The position numbers and the translations under genes were made by a program. From NCBI RefSeq assembly GCF_023838525.1, contig NZ_JAHUQD010000006.1:1-64000 (forward strand): 64,000 bases of DNA. The letters run 5' to 3'. The DNA comes from Caldicoprobacter algeriensis (GTDB lineage Bacteria > Bacillota > Clostridia > Caldicoprobacterales > Caldicoprobacteraceae). Positions 32,925 through 40,722 of this stretch are shown here, piece by piece; position 1 is the stretch's first letter, and each line of letters opens with the position of its first letter. The notes below the pieces were generated by a model. That model was not told the DNA's origin, ran no database searches, and saw nothing but the letters and a program-made list of their open reading frames with translations.

Positions 32925-33395
32925 AGCAGGGTTTTAGTAGGGTACTGTGGCGTGAAGGTGATATTGGCTACTGCTAAGTATTGGTGACGTACTGTATAGC
33001 AAAGGTGCGGCGTTGTATGGTGTAGGTAAAGTAGCGTGTGGTGTGGGTTTAGCATTGTGATGTCCCGTGGTGGCTTTGTTTGGTTTAGTTGAGCTTTGAT
33101 TGGGCTGCGTGTGGTCATGTATAGGTTAGGTGTGGCAATGCTATGGTTGGGTAAAATTCCGTATAGTCAAGGTCTAGCGATGTAGTGTTTTGGCTAAGTA
33201 AAGTTCCGTACAGATAAGGCAGGGCAATGTGAGGTTGAGGCATAGTTAAGCACTGCATGGGCGGGGCAATGTATAGCTTTGGCGCAGCTATGTTGGGTAC
33301 CGTTGGGGCAATGCATTGCCTGGTAATGGCAAAGTAGCGTTTGGCATAGTAATGGTCCTGCATAGTAGGGTACAGCAACGGCAAGAAAGGGGGGT
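32925..33395 (+). repeat. G/T-rich degenerate pentamer repeat region
   Basis: About 470 bases without a plus-strand gene. Units of about five bases of the TGGCA / TAGTA / GGGTA type recur, for example TGGCAAAGTAGCGTTTGGCA near 33327. GGCAATG occurs at 33134, 33223, 33265 and 33307. Longer imperfect repeats exist: GTAAAATTCCGTATAG (33151) with GTAAAGTTCCGTACAG (33198), and AAAGTAGCGTGTGG (33028) with AAAGTAGCGTTTGG (33330). It ends at the ribosome binding site of csf1. The open minus-strand frames are composition artefacts. No regular CRISPR repeat-spacer pattern is present. Confidence 0.75.
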
Positions 33396-33401
33396 GATTA
33401 G

Positions 33402-34040
33402 TTGACTTTAGGTCAGCTTCTTTTAGAAGCTACTAAAAACGAGATGCCCAAAGGTAATATAAAAGGCATCTGCGTTGTTTGCAGTAACGAAACGGAGCAA
33501 GGATTACCGCTAAAAGAATGTGTGTCAGATAATTTTACAGGTTGGAGCTACTTCTTTTCAGGGAATTGCATGTGTCCAGAATGTGCATTCCTCTTTAGCG
33601 ACCAGACGTTTCGCAGAAAATCATGGGTAGCTTCGCTGCAGGAATTTCGAACATTCAAAAACGACGAAGCGCAGCAAATCCTGTTCAGCCCACCAGAACC
33701 ACCATTCTTCGTACACATTGCAAAGACAGGACAAAAGCAGACGTGGTTATCATGTATTCACAGAGTTGCGCATAATCCGCACAAGTATTTCTTTTCACAT
33801 GAAAAATATGATGTACCAATTTTATTCGAGCGAGATAAGGCAGAAACATATATCCAAATCATAGCGGAAGCGATGCAAAAGGGCTTGTCCAAAACGGAGC
33901 TTACAACCGGAGAATTCAACACGAAAACATGGCAAAGAGCAATCGAAGGCGGATACCGTGATTTTCTGCGAGAACTGACAAAATTTAAAGGTGATATTTT
34001 ATGGGAGGTGATGGTGGATGTTTACCGAAAAGGAGATTGA
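33402..34040 (+). CDS. csf1: Csf1-like protein, type IV CRISPR large subunit
   Basis: A 212-residue protein with an N-terminal zinc-finger region (ICVVCSNE...KECVSDNFTGW...NCMCPECAFLF), followed by FRRKSWVASLQEF and SPPEPPFFVHIAKTGQKQTW, the arrangement I associate with Csf1 (Cas8-like). TTG start behind AAAGGGGGGTGATTAG. First gene of the operon running to 39849. It overlaps the next gene by 23 bases. Csf1 is the signature protein of type IV-A and IV-B complexes. Identified by motif and gene order only. Confidence 0.7.
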   Translation: MTLGQLLLEATKNEMPKGNIKGICVVCSNETEQGLPLKECVSDNFTGWSYFFSGNCMCPECAFLFSDQTFRRKSWVASLQEFRTFKNDEAQQILFSPPEPPFFVHIAKTGQKQTWLSCIHRVAHNPHKYFFSHEKYDVPILFERDKAETYIQIIAEAMQKGLSKTELTTGEFNTKTWQRAIEGGYRDFLRELTKFKGDILWEVMVDVYRKGD

Positions 34041-34401
34041 GGATAAGACGGTAGAACTACTGGCCATAGTTTACAATACCATAAATTGGAGCAAGATGCG
34101 CACCAGTAAAAACCCACATGATATTTTCAATCATCGAGTACGAGCGGCCAGCAGACGGGCAACTTTAAATGAAGCCATATCAAAGCTGTCCAATTATTTT
34201 GGGTTACAGTCATTACCGACAGAAGCAATACGACTTACTCAGGAACTCCGACCTTACGAGAGGGCGGTGCTAAACAAAATGTATATGGAACATATACCGA
34301 TGTCTATGCTTGCAATCATGCTAGCAAAGGAAAAACGTAAGAACAAAGGGCAAATTACACTTTTTGAAAGTATAAATCAGGAGGGATTGAGAGATGAATA
34401 A
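34018..34401 (+). CDS. Putative Cas11-like small subunit
   Basis: A 127-residue, all-helical basic protein lying between csf1-like and csf2-like genes, the usual site of the type IV-B small subunit (Cas11). It overlaps both neighbours and has GGGAGGTGATGGTGG before its ATG. KGQITLFES near the end resembles a beta-clamp binding motif, which would be unexpected for Cas11. Position, size and helicity are the main evidence. Confidence 0.55.
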   Translation: MFTEKEIEDKTVELLAIVYNTINWSKMRTSKNPHDIFNHRVRAASRRATLNEAISKLSNYFGLQSLPTEAIRLTQELRPYERAVLNKMYMEHIPMSMLAIMLAKEKRKNKGQITLFESINQEGLRDE

Positions 34402-35230
34402 GCGGTTTTATGAGATTGAGGGTACTATTACAGCTTTAACGCCGATTTTCCATGGAGGGGACGAAAAAACTGGGTCAACACCAGTTTTGCGTACCATTAT
34501 GGTGTATGTAGATGGTATAGGTGAGGTACCAATACCATATCTTTCGGGGAATGGTATCCGCGGCAAATTGCGCAGGCTGAGTACGAAAGATTTCCTTGAT
34601 ATGCTTGAATATGAAATTACCAACACGAAATTACACCATGCGCTGTTCTCGGGTGGTGTGCTTGAATCCACATCAGACACAACTGGAGTGATTGACTTGG
34701 CGTTTCGCAAAAAAGTACGCGAGTTAATGCCACCCGTAGCGATATTCGGATGTGCGCTGGGAAACCAGATGATACAGGGGAATCTTATTGTAGAGCATAT
34801 GTGGCCGATTTGTGAGGAATATAAGCTGTATTTGCCGGAAGAGTATCAGAAAGACCCACGCACCAATCAACCTATTCGCACGTTTACGGATCAGAGCTTT
34901 ATAACTCGCAGGGATGATTTGCGCGAAGAACGTGCAGAAGATGAGCAAGCGGTTCAAATGAAAGTAGACTATGAGTGTTTTGTGCCAGGCACGAAGTTTT
35001 ATCATCGTTTTGTGTTGCAATTGCCCGATCAGCTTCAACTAAGCTGCTTTGGGCGCGTGTTGGACTTGTTTGAGGCTATGCCGTATGTGGGTGGACGTAG
35101 TTCCAGTGGCGACGGTAAGGTGATGTTGAGTTATAAGAATAAACCCGAAGCAGATTTATATCTTGAGTTTGTGAAAGAGAAGAAAGATGATATTGTAAAA
35201 CTGCTCAAAGAATTGGAGGAAAGGCTATGA
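34394..35230 (+). CDS. csf2: Csf2-like protein, type IV Cas7 backbone
   Basis: A 278-residue RAMP protein. The start ITALTPIFHGGDEKTGSTPVLRT, then YLSGNGIRGKLRR, LHHALFSGG and SRVL-like FGRVLDLFEAMPYVGGRSSSGDGKV match the Cas7/Csf2 pattern: RAMP N-terminal strand, GxxxRGxLRR, and a Gly/Ser-rich C-terminal loop. Cas7 subunits form the helical backbone that holds the guide RNA. It overlaps its neighbours by 8 and 4 bases. Confidence 0.78.
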   Translation: MNKRFYEIEGTITALTPIFHGGDEKTGSTPVLRTIMVYVDGIGEVPIPYLSGNGIRGKLRRLSTKDFLDMLEYEITNTKLHHALFSGGVLESTSDTTGVIDLAFRKKVRELMPPVAIFGCALGNQMIQGNLIVEHMWPICEEYKLYLPEEYQKDPRTNQPIRTFTDQSFITRRDDLREERAEDEQAVQMKVDYECFVPGTKFYHRFVLQLPDQLQLSCFGRVLDLFEAMPYVGGRSSSGDGKVMLSYKNKPEADLYLEFVKEKKDDIVKLLKELEERL

Positions 35231-36006
35231 GCGGTATGCTTGAGGAAATCAAATATTTTACAGCAATAGCGGAACAGGCCCCACCACTTGAGTGGGGCAC
35301 CTTCCGCCCATTTAAGATCACTTTTAAGATGCGATCACCGGTGTGTGTTACCACGCCTTGGATTAATTTCGATAGCCTGCTGGGGCATTTGATAATGATA
35401 GATACATTTGGCCAGGATTATTTCATCTTACCACGCAAGTTAAATATCACACCCTATTTAGACCAAGCAAATGCAAGACGGTTAGTCCCTCTCAAGAAAA
35501 CAGGGGACATATATCATTGCTCGGTAAGCATTTTTCATCCCAACAGCATACGTGTCACGCAAATGTATAAGAGGTTTGAGGAGCGTTGGACGGAAAATCT
35601 AGCACAGAAGAAAATCCGAGTAGGTTCTGGGCATTTTAGGGCGTATGCTATGAAAACGGTATATATTCCAGCAAAAGAAGTTGTTTATTATGCAAATGGA
35701 GATATGGACTTAATTAAGCGGCTTATAGAAGAATACATGCTTGGTTTAGGCAATGATATCAGAGTGGGTTGGGGAGCTATAAAGGAAATAATATTTGAGG
35801 AAATGGACGAGGATTGGTCACTTGTAGCTGATGGTATAGCAATGCGTCCAATACCCGTAGAGATGTGTGAAAAATATGATGATGCAGCCTATGTGGCATA
35901 TAAAGGGCCGTATTGGGACCCGAAAAATGTTGCATTATGTGTACCACCAGGAGCGAGGTGTGAGTTGAAGGATGAATATCAAGGATGTACTAAAGCAATG
36001 GGCTAA
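35227..36006 (+). CDS. csf3: Csf3-like protein, type IV Cas5
   Basis: A 259-residue protein with FKITFKMRSPVCVTTPWINFDSLLGHLIM at the N-terminus, GSGHFRAYAMKTVYI in the middle, GLGNDIRVGWGAIKE as glycine-rich loop and KGPYWDP near the end. This fits Csf3, the Cas5-like subunit that caps the 5' end of the guide. The gene overlaps csf2 and the CysH-like gene by 35 bases. Confidence 0.72.
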   Translation: MSGMLEEIKYFTAIAEQAPPLEWGTFRPFKITFKMRSPVCVTTPWINFDSLLGHLIMIDTFGQDYFILPRKLNITPYLDQANARRLVPLKKTGDIYHCSVSIFHPNSIRVTQMYKRFEERWTENLAQKKIRVGSGHFRAYAMKTVYIPAKEVVYYANGDMDLIKRLIEEYMLGLGNDIRVGWGAIKEIIFEEMDEDWSLVADGIAMRPIPVEMCEKYDDAAYVAYKGPYWDPKNVALCVPPGARCELKDEYQGCTKAMG

Positions 36007-36670
36007 TACAGACGAACATAAAGCCAAAGTTAAAGAAGCACAAGTCATTATAGCGAAGACTTTATCTTTGTATCAAAAACCGTATGTAGCGTTTTCCGGT
36101 GGCAAAGATTCAACCTGTATGTTATATCTTGTACTCCAGCAAAAGCCGGATGTTACAGTACTGCATTGGGATTATGGCCCGTATTACATTCCTCGTTGGC
36201 TAGAAAAGGAGTTTATCGAGAATGCAAAAAAAATGGGAGCTGTAAATATACGCATAGAGACTAGTCCCAAATATGAGCGACTTGGTAGGAATGCAATAAA
36301 CGTCTTGGGTGAGGATTATATAGGCAAATTAATCCCACAGCTCAAAGAAGAAGGATATGACCTTGCATTTGTGGGATTACGCAAGCAGGAAAGCGTAAAA
36401 AGACGCTTGCGGTTACAAACAAACAAAAATATTTCAATATTGCCCGAATGCTGGCCAGTACAAAATTGGGACTGGAAGGATGTATGGGCATTTATCTTCA
36501 GCAACGATCTTCCTTACGCAAGCATTTATGATAAGTATGCGCCAGTGGTAGGATGGGATAAAGTACGGCTTACCACCTTTTTTGACCCTGAGTTTGACAA
36601 GTTTGGTAACAGCAATCTTGATGGAGTTTTAATGTGGAGGTGGCGACATGATATGTATAGGATTAAATAA
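35972..36670 (+). CDS. CysH-like PP-loop protein
   Basis: A 232-residue protein of the PAPS-reductase/ATP-pyrophosphatase fold: PP-loop AFSGGKDSTCML, then GLRKQESVKRRL and WDWKDVWAFIFSNDLPYASIYDKY. The ECGIH cysteine motif of true PAPS reductases is absent, so assimilatory sulfate reduction is unlikely. CysH-like genes are a known partner of type IV-B csf operons. Such enzymes adenylate a substrate and often transfer sulfur. It overlaps csf3 and the next gene. Confidence 0.8.
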   Translation: MNIKDVLKQWANTDEHKAKVKEAQVIIAKTLSLYQKPYVAFSGGKDSTCMLYLVLQQKPDVTVLHWDYGPYYIPRWLEKEFIENAKKMGAVNIRIETSPKYERLGRNAINVLGEDYIGKLIPQLKEEGYDLAFVGLRKQESVKRRLRLQTNKNISILPECWPVQNWDWKDVWAFIFSNDLPYASIYDKYAPVVGWDKVRLTTFFDPEFDKFGNSNLDGVLMWRWRHDMYRIK

Positions 36671-37520
36671 TGCTGAAAAGCAGTCAATAATAAAACAGTA
36701 TTTACGAGAGCATGATATAGCTAAAATGATAGTTTTCTATCCTGAAATATTTCCATTAACTATTGAGACAAATATTGAAATGCGATACGTGGAATATAAA
36801 GACATCATTATGTACAAAGTATTCTATCCATTACTTGAAATTATCGATGAAAGAACATTGCTAATATTTAATGAATGTATGCGCACGCAAAATAGAAGCG
36901 AATTAACATACAATTGTGCACATCATTATTGCAACCAGACACCACATAAGATCGTATTTGAGTATTTTCCTTTTATTGAGCAGCCGCAAGATTTTATGAT
37001 ATTATTAGATTTTATCAACAAAGGAAAATATAAAGGCAAATCATTTAGCTATTATTTTGTGCGTGACGAAAATGTAATGATAAAACCAGTGTATTATACG
37101 GCGGAAACAATAGACGTGCCAATTACCGATAAAGATAAGGCAAATTATCAAAAAGAGAAGGAAAAGCTATTTGATAATTTGGGCATGAAGGACCCAGACA
37201 CGATTCCCAGACAATTACATATTTGGGCAGGCAATCTCAAAAAGAAATATATTAATCCACAAAACATGTATGTGGCACGCAATAAACGTTTTAATCTGCC
37301 CAATGTCGTTACATACAAAGAAGCTGCGCCGGGCGATTATATAATTATTGATTTTCCGCACAACAGAATTGATTTTAATGATTTTCTCAAGAAAACGGGG
37401 ATGAGACATATCACATTTTTAAATACCGGTCTTAAGGTTGATTTGTATTATTTCAATGAGCTTCAAAAATGGATTGAAAGGCTAGGTGAATTTTATGCTA
37501 AAACAGGTGTACACGGATAA
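36648..37520 (+). CDS. Unknown protein in the csf/CysH operon
   Basis: A 290-residue protein that I do not recognise. It begins MICIGLNNAEKQSIIKQYL and contains NCAHHYCNQTPHKIVFEYFPF and a C-terminal DYIIIDFPHNRIDFNDFLKKTG. It overlaps the CysH-like gene by 23 bases and the IbrA-like gene by 26, so it is made with them. A nucleotide-kinase or nuclease-type regulator is possible, but no catalytic motif is clear. Confidence 0.65.
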   Translation: MICIGLNNAEKQSIIKQYLREHDIAKMIVFYPEIFPLTIETNIEMRYVEYKDIIMYKVFYPLLEIIDERTLLIFNECMRTQNRSELTYNCAHHYCNQTPHKIVFEYFPFIEQPQDFMILLDFINKGKYKGKSFSYYFVRDENVMIKPVYYTAETIDVPITDKDKANYQKEKEKLFDNLGMKDPDTIPRQLHIWAGNLKKKYINPQNMYVARNKRFNLPNVVTYKEAAPGDYIIIDFPHNRIDFNDFLKKTGMRHITFLNTGLKVDLYYFNELQKWIERLGEFYAKTGVHG

Positions 37521-38610
37521 AAATGTGTTGGAAGCCGCAAGGGAGCGCATTGCATACATTTTTGATGAATTTGAAGATATAGTAGTTTCGGTTAGCGGTG
37601 GCAAGGATAGTACAGTATTGGCACATCTGGCATTAACAGAAGCGCACAAACGAAATCGCAAGATAGGCATATTCTTTTTAGATGAGGAGGTTGTTTATGA
37701 AAGCACCGTAAAACAAATTGAGTATATACTCAGCTTGTATCCTGAAAACACAATACCGCTGTGGGTCCAGATAGAATTTCATTTAACCAACGCAACCAGT
37801 CTAAATGAAAGCCAGTTAATATGCTGGGAAGCGGGAAAGCACAAAATATGGATGCGCAGCAAGAAACCTTTTGCAATACAACATAAACCATGGGACCCAG
37901 CGACAGAAACAATAAGAGATAAGGTTAAAGGCTTTGGGTTTTATGATGCGCTGGAAAATTTTCAAAGATATAAAAGCGGGGCGGCATTTTTAATTGGATT
38001 AAGGGCAACGGAAAGTCCCAACCGCTGGCGGGCAGTAACCAAAAATCCCGGTTACAAAAACATATTTTGGAGCACAAAAAAGGAAAACACATATAATTTT
38101 TATCCTCTCTATGATTGGAATTATCATGATGTATGGAAGTATATTTACGACCATAAATTGCAATATTCAAAAATTTATGATTATATGTGGAAGAAAGGAA
38201 TGCCAATGAATGAAATACGCGTATCTAGTCTGATACATGAAAAGTCATTTAAAGCATTGGTGGAATTGCCGGAGTTTGAACCCAAAACGTACGACAAGCT
38301 ATTAAAACGCATTAAAGGTATAAGCATAGGCAATTTGTATGGCAAGGATAATAAGCTTTTAAGATGTAGGAAACTGCCCAAGAATTTTAAAAACTGGATG
38401 GAGTACAGGGATTTTCTTTTAGAAACATATCCCGATCCAGAGAAGAAAGCGATTTTTGAAAGGCGATTTGCCAAGCATCTCAATAATAATTATGTGGCGA
38501 GGCAACAATGCCGGCAATTAATATTAAACGATTATGAAAACAACCTGCCGATTGATAATAAGCCAGACCCACGAGACGAAAAAATTAAGAAATGGAGGGA
38601 GATTTTATGA
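37495..38610 (+). CDS. IbrA-like PP-loop protein (DUF3440)
   Basis: About 371 residues, from the ATG at 37495 after AGGTGAATTTT. N-terminal PP-loop SVSGGKDSTVLAHLAL, IGIFFLDEEVVYE, then LIGLRATESPNRWR, YPLYDWNYHDVWKYI and a C-terminal DUF3440-like half. It resembles IbrA of E. coli prophages, which works with the ParB-like IbrB as a gene regulator of unknown chemistry. It is the second ATP-pyrophosphatase in this operon. Its stop overlaps the IbrB-like start. Confidence 0.8.
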   Translation: MLKQVYTDKNVLEAARERIAYIFDEFEDIVVSVSGGKDSTVLAHLALTEAHKRNRKIGIFFLDEEVVYESTVKQIEYILSLYPENTIPLWVQIEFHLTNATSLNESQLICWEAGKHKIWMRSKKPFAIQHKPWDPATETIRDKVKGFGFYDALENFQRYKSGAAFLIGLRATESPNRWRAVTKNPGYKNIFWSTKKENTYNFYPLYDWNYHDVWKYIYDHKLQYSKIYDYMWKKGMPMNEIRVSSLIHEKSFKALVELPEFEPKTYDKLLKRIKGISIGNLYGKDNKLLRCRKLPKNFKNWMEYRDFLLETYPDPEKKAIFERRFAKHLNNNYVARQQCRQLILNDYENNLPIDNKPDPRDEKIKKWREIL

Positions 38611-39146
38611 AATACATTAAAACAGCAAAAGGCGATGTAGCTATACCCTGTCTTGATGTAAGAATTGTACCGATAGAGCAAGTGCAGGCCAATAATTATA
38701 ATCCTAACCACGTGCCAGAAAACAATATGAGACTATTGGAAGAATCAATAATGGCTAATGGTTTCTGTTATCCTGTGGTTACAATATGGGATCCTGATTT
38801 GGAGAAATATGTGATTATAGATGGTTTCCATCGTTATACCATCATGAAAGATTATTTGTGCGCTAAAGAACTTCCCATAATTGTTTTAAATCATGACATA
38901 TCACAACGGATGGCTGCAACGGTACAATTTAATAGAGCGAGAGGCGTCCACCAAGTGGAATTAATGGGCGATTTGGTGAGAGCATTGGTAGAGCAGGGAT
39001 TAAGCGATGAAGATATTGCCCATAGGTTAGGCATGGAACTTGAGGAGGTTTACCGACTTAAACAAATTACTGGAATAGCAGAATTATTTAAGAATCAGAC
39101 ATATTCAAAATCTTGGGTGATTGTAGAGGTGGATGAAGATGAATAA
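38607..39146 (+). CDS. IbrB-like ParB-domain protein
   Basis: About 179 residues from the ATG at 38607 (GGAGGGAG upstream). The ParB/sulfiredoxin-like domain shows VPIEQVQANNYNPN, NGFCYPVVT and IDGFHRYTI, with the C-terminal helical domain LSDEDIAHRLGMELEEVYRLKQI. ParB-like domains bind nucleotide. The IbrA-IbrB pair is known from phages. Confidence 0.82.
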   Translation: MKYIKTAKGDVAIPCLDVRIVPIEQVQANNYNPNHVPENNMRLLEESIMANGFCYPVVTIWDPDLEKYVIIDGFHRYTIMKDYLCAKELPIIVLNHDISQRMAATVQFNRARGVHQVELMGDLVRALVEQGLSDEDIAHRLGMELEEVYRLKQITGIAELFKNQTYSKSWVIVEVDEDE

Positions 39147-39849
39147 GTGGGATTATGGCGGTGCTTATCAACGACATCCATTGGCAGAAAATGAAATAGT
39201 CATTTTTGATGATGGTAGCATGGTGAAGGTGCACAATATATTTTATCCACTTCCAGAATTTATGCTGAAAGCGGATTTAATTTTTGTGGATCCACCATGG
39301 AATTTAGGCAATCTCAATACGTTTTATACAAAAGCAGATCGAGCGGATTATCAAGATAGCTATGAAAAGTTTTATAAACGGCTGTTTGAGTGCATAGCGC
39401 AGATAAACCCAAAAAGTTGCTATGTTGAGATAGGCAAAGAATACTTGGCAGATTTCATTATCGAGATGCGCAGATTATACAAATACGTTACCTTTTACAA
39501 TAGTATGTACTATCACAACAAAGACAGACTATGCTATGTAGTGCGAGGCTCCAATAAGGCCAAGAAACCGAAATTAGATGGTATGGACGAAGAAGATATC
39601 ATTGCGTGGATTTGTGCCAACGAAGATTATGAGTGCATTGGTGATTTATGCATGGGACGGGGATTGGTTGGCATAAATGCATACAAAAACGGTAAACGGT
39701 TTGTGGGGACAGAATTGAATCACAAAAGGCTGGCTGTTTTAGTTGAGGAACTTTATAAGATGGGGCTTGGTTATAAGAAACAAAGTAGTAGGGCTATTGG
39801 CTTGCCCCACAGGTGTGAGGTACACGCCACACCTGTGTTGCCCTATTGA
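39139..39849 (+). CDS. DPPW-type DNA methyltransferase-like protein
   Basis: About 236 residues from the ATG at 39139 (AGAGGTGG upstream). LIFVDPPWNLGN is the adenine-methyltransferase motif IV, and IGDLCMGRGLVGINAYKNGKRFVGTELN near the end is motif I in a permuted (beta-class) order. It is short and has little room for a target-recognition domain. The last about 15 residues read through a hairpin that belongs to the following structured region, so the native C-terminus may have been replaced. Confidence 0.72.
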   Translation: MNKWDYGGAYQRHPLAENEIVIFDDGSMVKVHNIFYPLPEFMLKADLIFVDPPWNLGNLNTFYTKADRADYQDSYEKFYKRLFECIAQINPKSCYVEIGKEYLADFIIEMRRLYKYVTFYNSMYYHNKDRLCYVVRGSNKAKKPKLDGMDEEDIIAWICANEDYECIGDLCMGRGLVGINAYKNGKRFVGTELNHKRLAVLVEELYKMGLGYKKQSSRAIGLPHRCEVHATPVLPY

Positions 39850-39936
39850 GTGGGATATCCACCCAATAGGGAAGACGGCCTGAAATTCGGAGCTGTCAAG
39901 AAGCCTCGCCCCTTCCAGGGTGGGGAGAAGTCAAAG
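39786..39936 (+). mobile_element. Third IS605-type right-end / omega-RNA-like element
   Basis: Successive hairpins: CACAGGTGTG/CACACCTGTG at about 39808-39837, CCTATTG/CAATAGG around a GTGG-CCAC stem at 39841-39870, and a terminal AAGCCTCGCCCC ... GGGTGGGGAG hairpin at 39901-39928 followed by AAGTCA. The preceding GGAGCTGTCAAG and the final hairpin resemble right ends of tnpB-carrying IS605-family elements. No tnpB is present. The element overlaps the end of the methyltransferase-like gene. Confidence 0.5.
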
Positions 39937-39979
39937 ATACTTATTATGGAATAAAAAAGTAGCTGACCGGAAAACCGGA

Positions 39980-40018
39980 GGCACTCGACAACGATAACGT
40001 TGTGTGTGCCCCTTCTAT
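39980..40018 (+). promoter_or_regulatory. Hairpin before the HNH gene
   Basis: Outer stem GGCAC/GTGCC and inner stem ACAACG/CGTTGT with loop ATAA, followed by CCTTCTATTTTG. A CCGG-AAAA-CCGG hairpin precedes it. It may end transcription of the csf operon or act as a leader of the next gene. Confidence 0.5.
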
Positions 40019-40035
40019 TTTGAAAGGGAGGGAGT

Positions 40036-40698
40036 ATGGTGAGGTTTAAATGCAGAATCGATACCTATAGGGGCTTAAAAAAGAGTATGAAATTGACACT
40101 TGAGCTGGACAAAAAACAGGCCAAAGAAGTGTTGAGACACATCGATAATTTTATGGACATGCCACTGATTGCTGAACTAGTAATAGATAACGAAGAACAA
40201 GCAAGACGATTACAACAGATTTCACCAGAACAACGAAAGAAGATATACGCCATTCTACGGGATATGGAGGCATATACGGGCGAAAGCGTCGAAAACCTCA
40301 AAGAACAGACCAAACAAGAATTTATACAGAATAGTCAATGGGAAGATTTCAGCTTGTCAGATTGTAGCCGAGAGTTGGCAGCGGATTATATTGAATACCT
40401 CATCAACCTGTGCTTTGAGATGGGCATACCGTTAAGCGAGAATCCAGCAGACGGCTTTGATGATGTGGACAGGTACTTAATCATGTGCTTGCAGAAAAGG
40501 ATTTGTTGCGTGTGCGGTATGCCAGGCGAAATACACCATGTCGATAGTATAGGCATTGGGCGAGATAGAACCAAGATTGATGATAGCAAACATCGTAAGA
40601 TATGCTTATGCCGTAAACATCATACCGAGGCTCACACAATCGGTATGAAGGCATTTGAAGAGAAATATCATGTTTACGGCATTATATGGGAGCAATAA
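40036..40698 (+). CDS. Putative HNH nuclease (HNHc_6 type)
   Basis: A 220-residue protein. N-terminal two thirds are helical (SPEQRKKIYAILRDMEAYTGE...), and the C-terminal domain is CCVCGMPGEIHHVDSIGIGRDRTKI...KICLCRKHHTEAH, with zinc cysteines and the HNH histidines. Relatives are encoded in many Firmicute phage replication regions. ATG after GAAAGGGAGGGAGT. Confidence 0.82.
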   Translation: MVRFKCRIDTYRGLKKSMKLTLELDKKQAKEVLRHIDNFMDMPLIAELVIDNEEQARRLQQISPEQRKKIYAILRDMEAYTGESVENLKEQTKQEFIQNSQWEDFSLSDCSRELAADYIEYLINLCFEMGIPLSENPADGFDDVDRYLIMCLQKRICCVCGMPGEIHHVDSIGIGRDRTKIDDSKHRKICLCRKHHTEAHTIGMKAFEEKYHVYGIIWEQ

Positions 40699-40722
40699 TT
40701 ATACAAAGGAGGAAATTAAGAA

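Noticed and set aside
32873-33384. Two long minus-strand open frames over the G/T-rich tract
   Set aside because: They lack ribosome sites, and their Pro/Leu/Thr/Tyr-rich translation only mirrors the skewed repeat composition.
32925-33395. CRISPR array next to the csf genes
   Set aside because: Repeats are about 5 bases and irregular; no 25-40 base direct repeats with equal spacers occur here or elsewhere in the window.
35972-36670. True PAPS reductase for sulfate assimilation
   Set aside because: The catalytic ECGIH cysteine motif is absent, and the gene is embedded in a phage csf operon.
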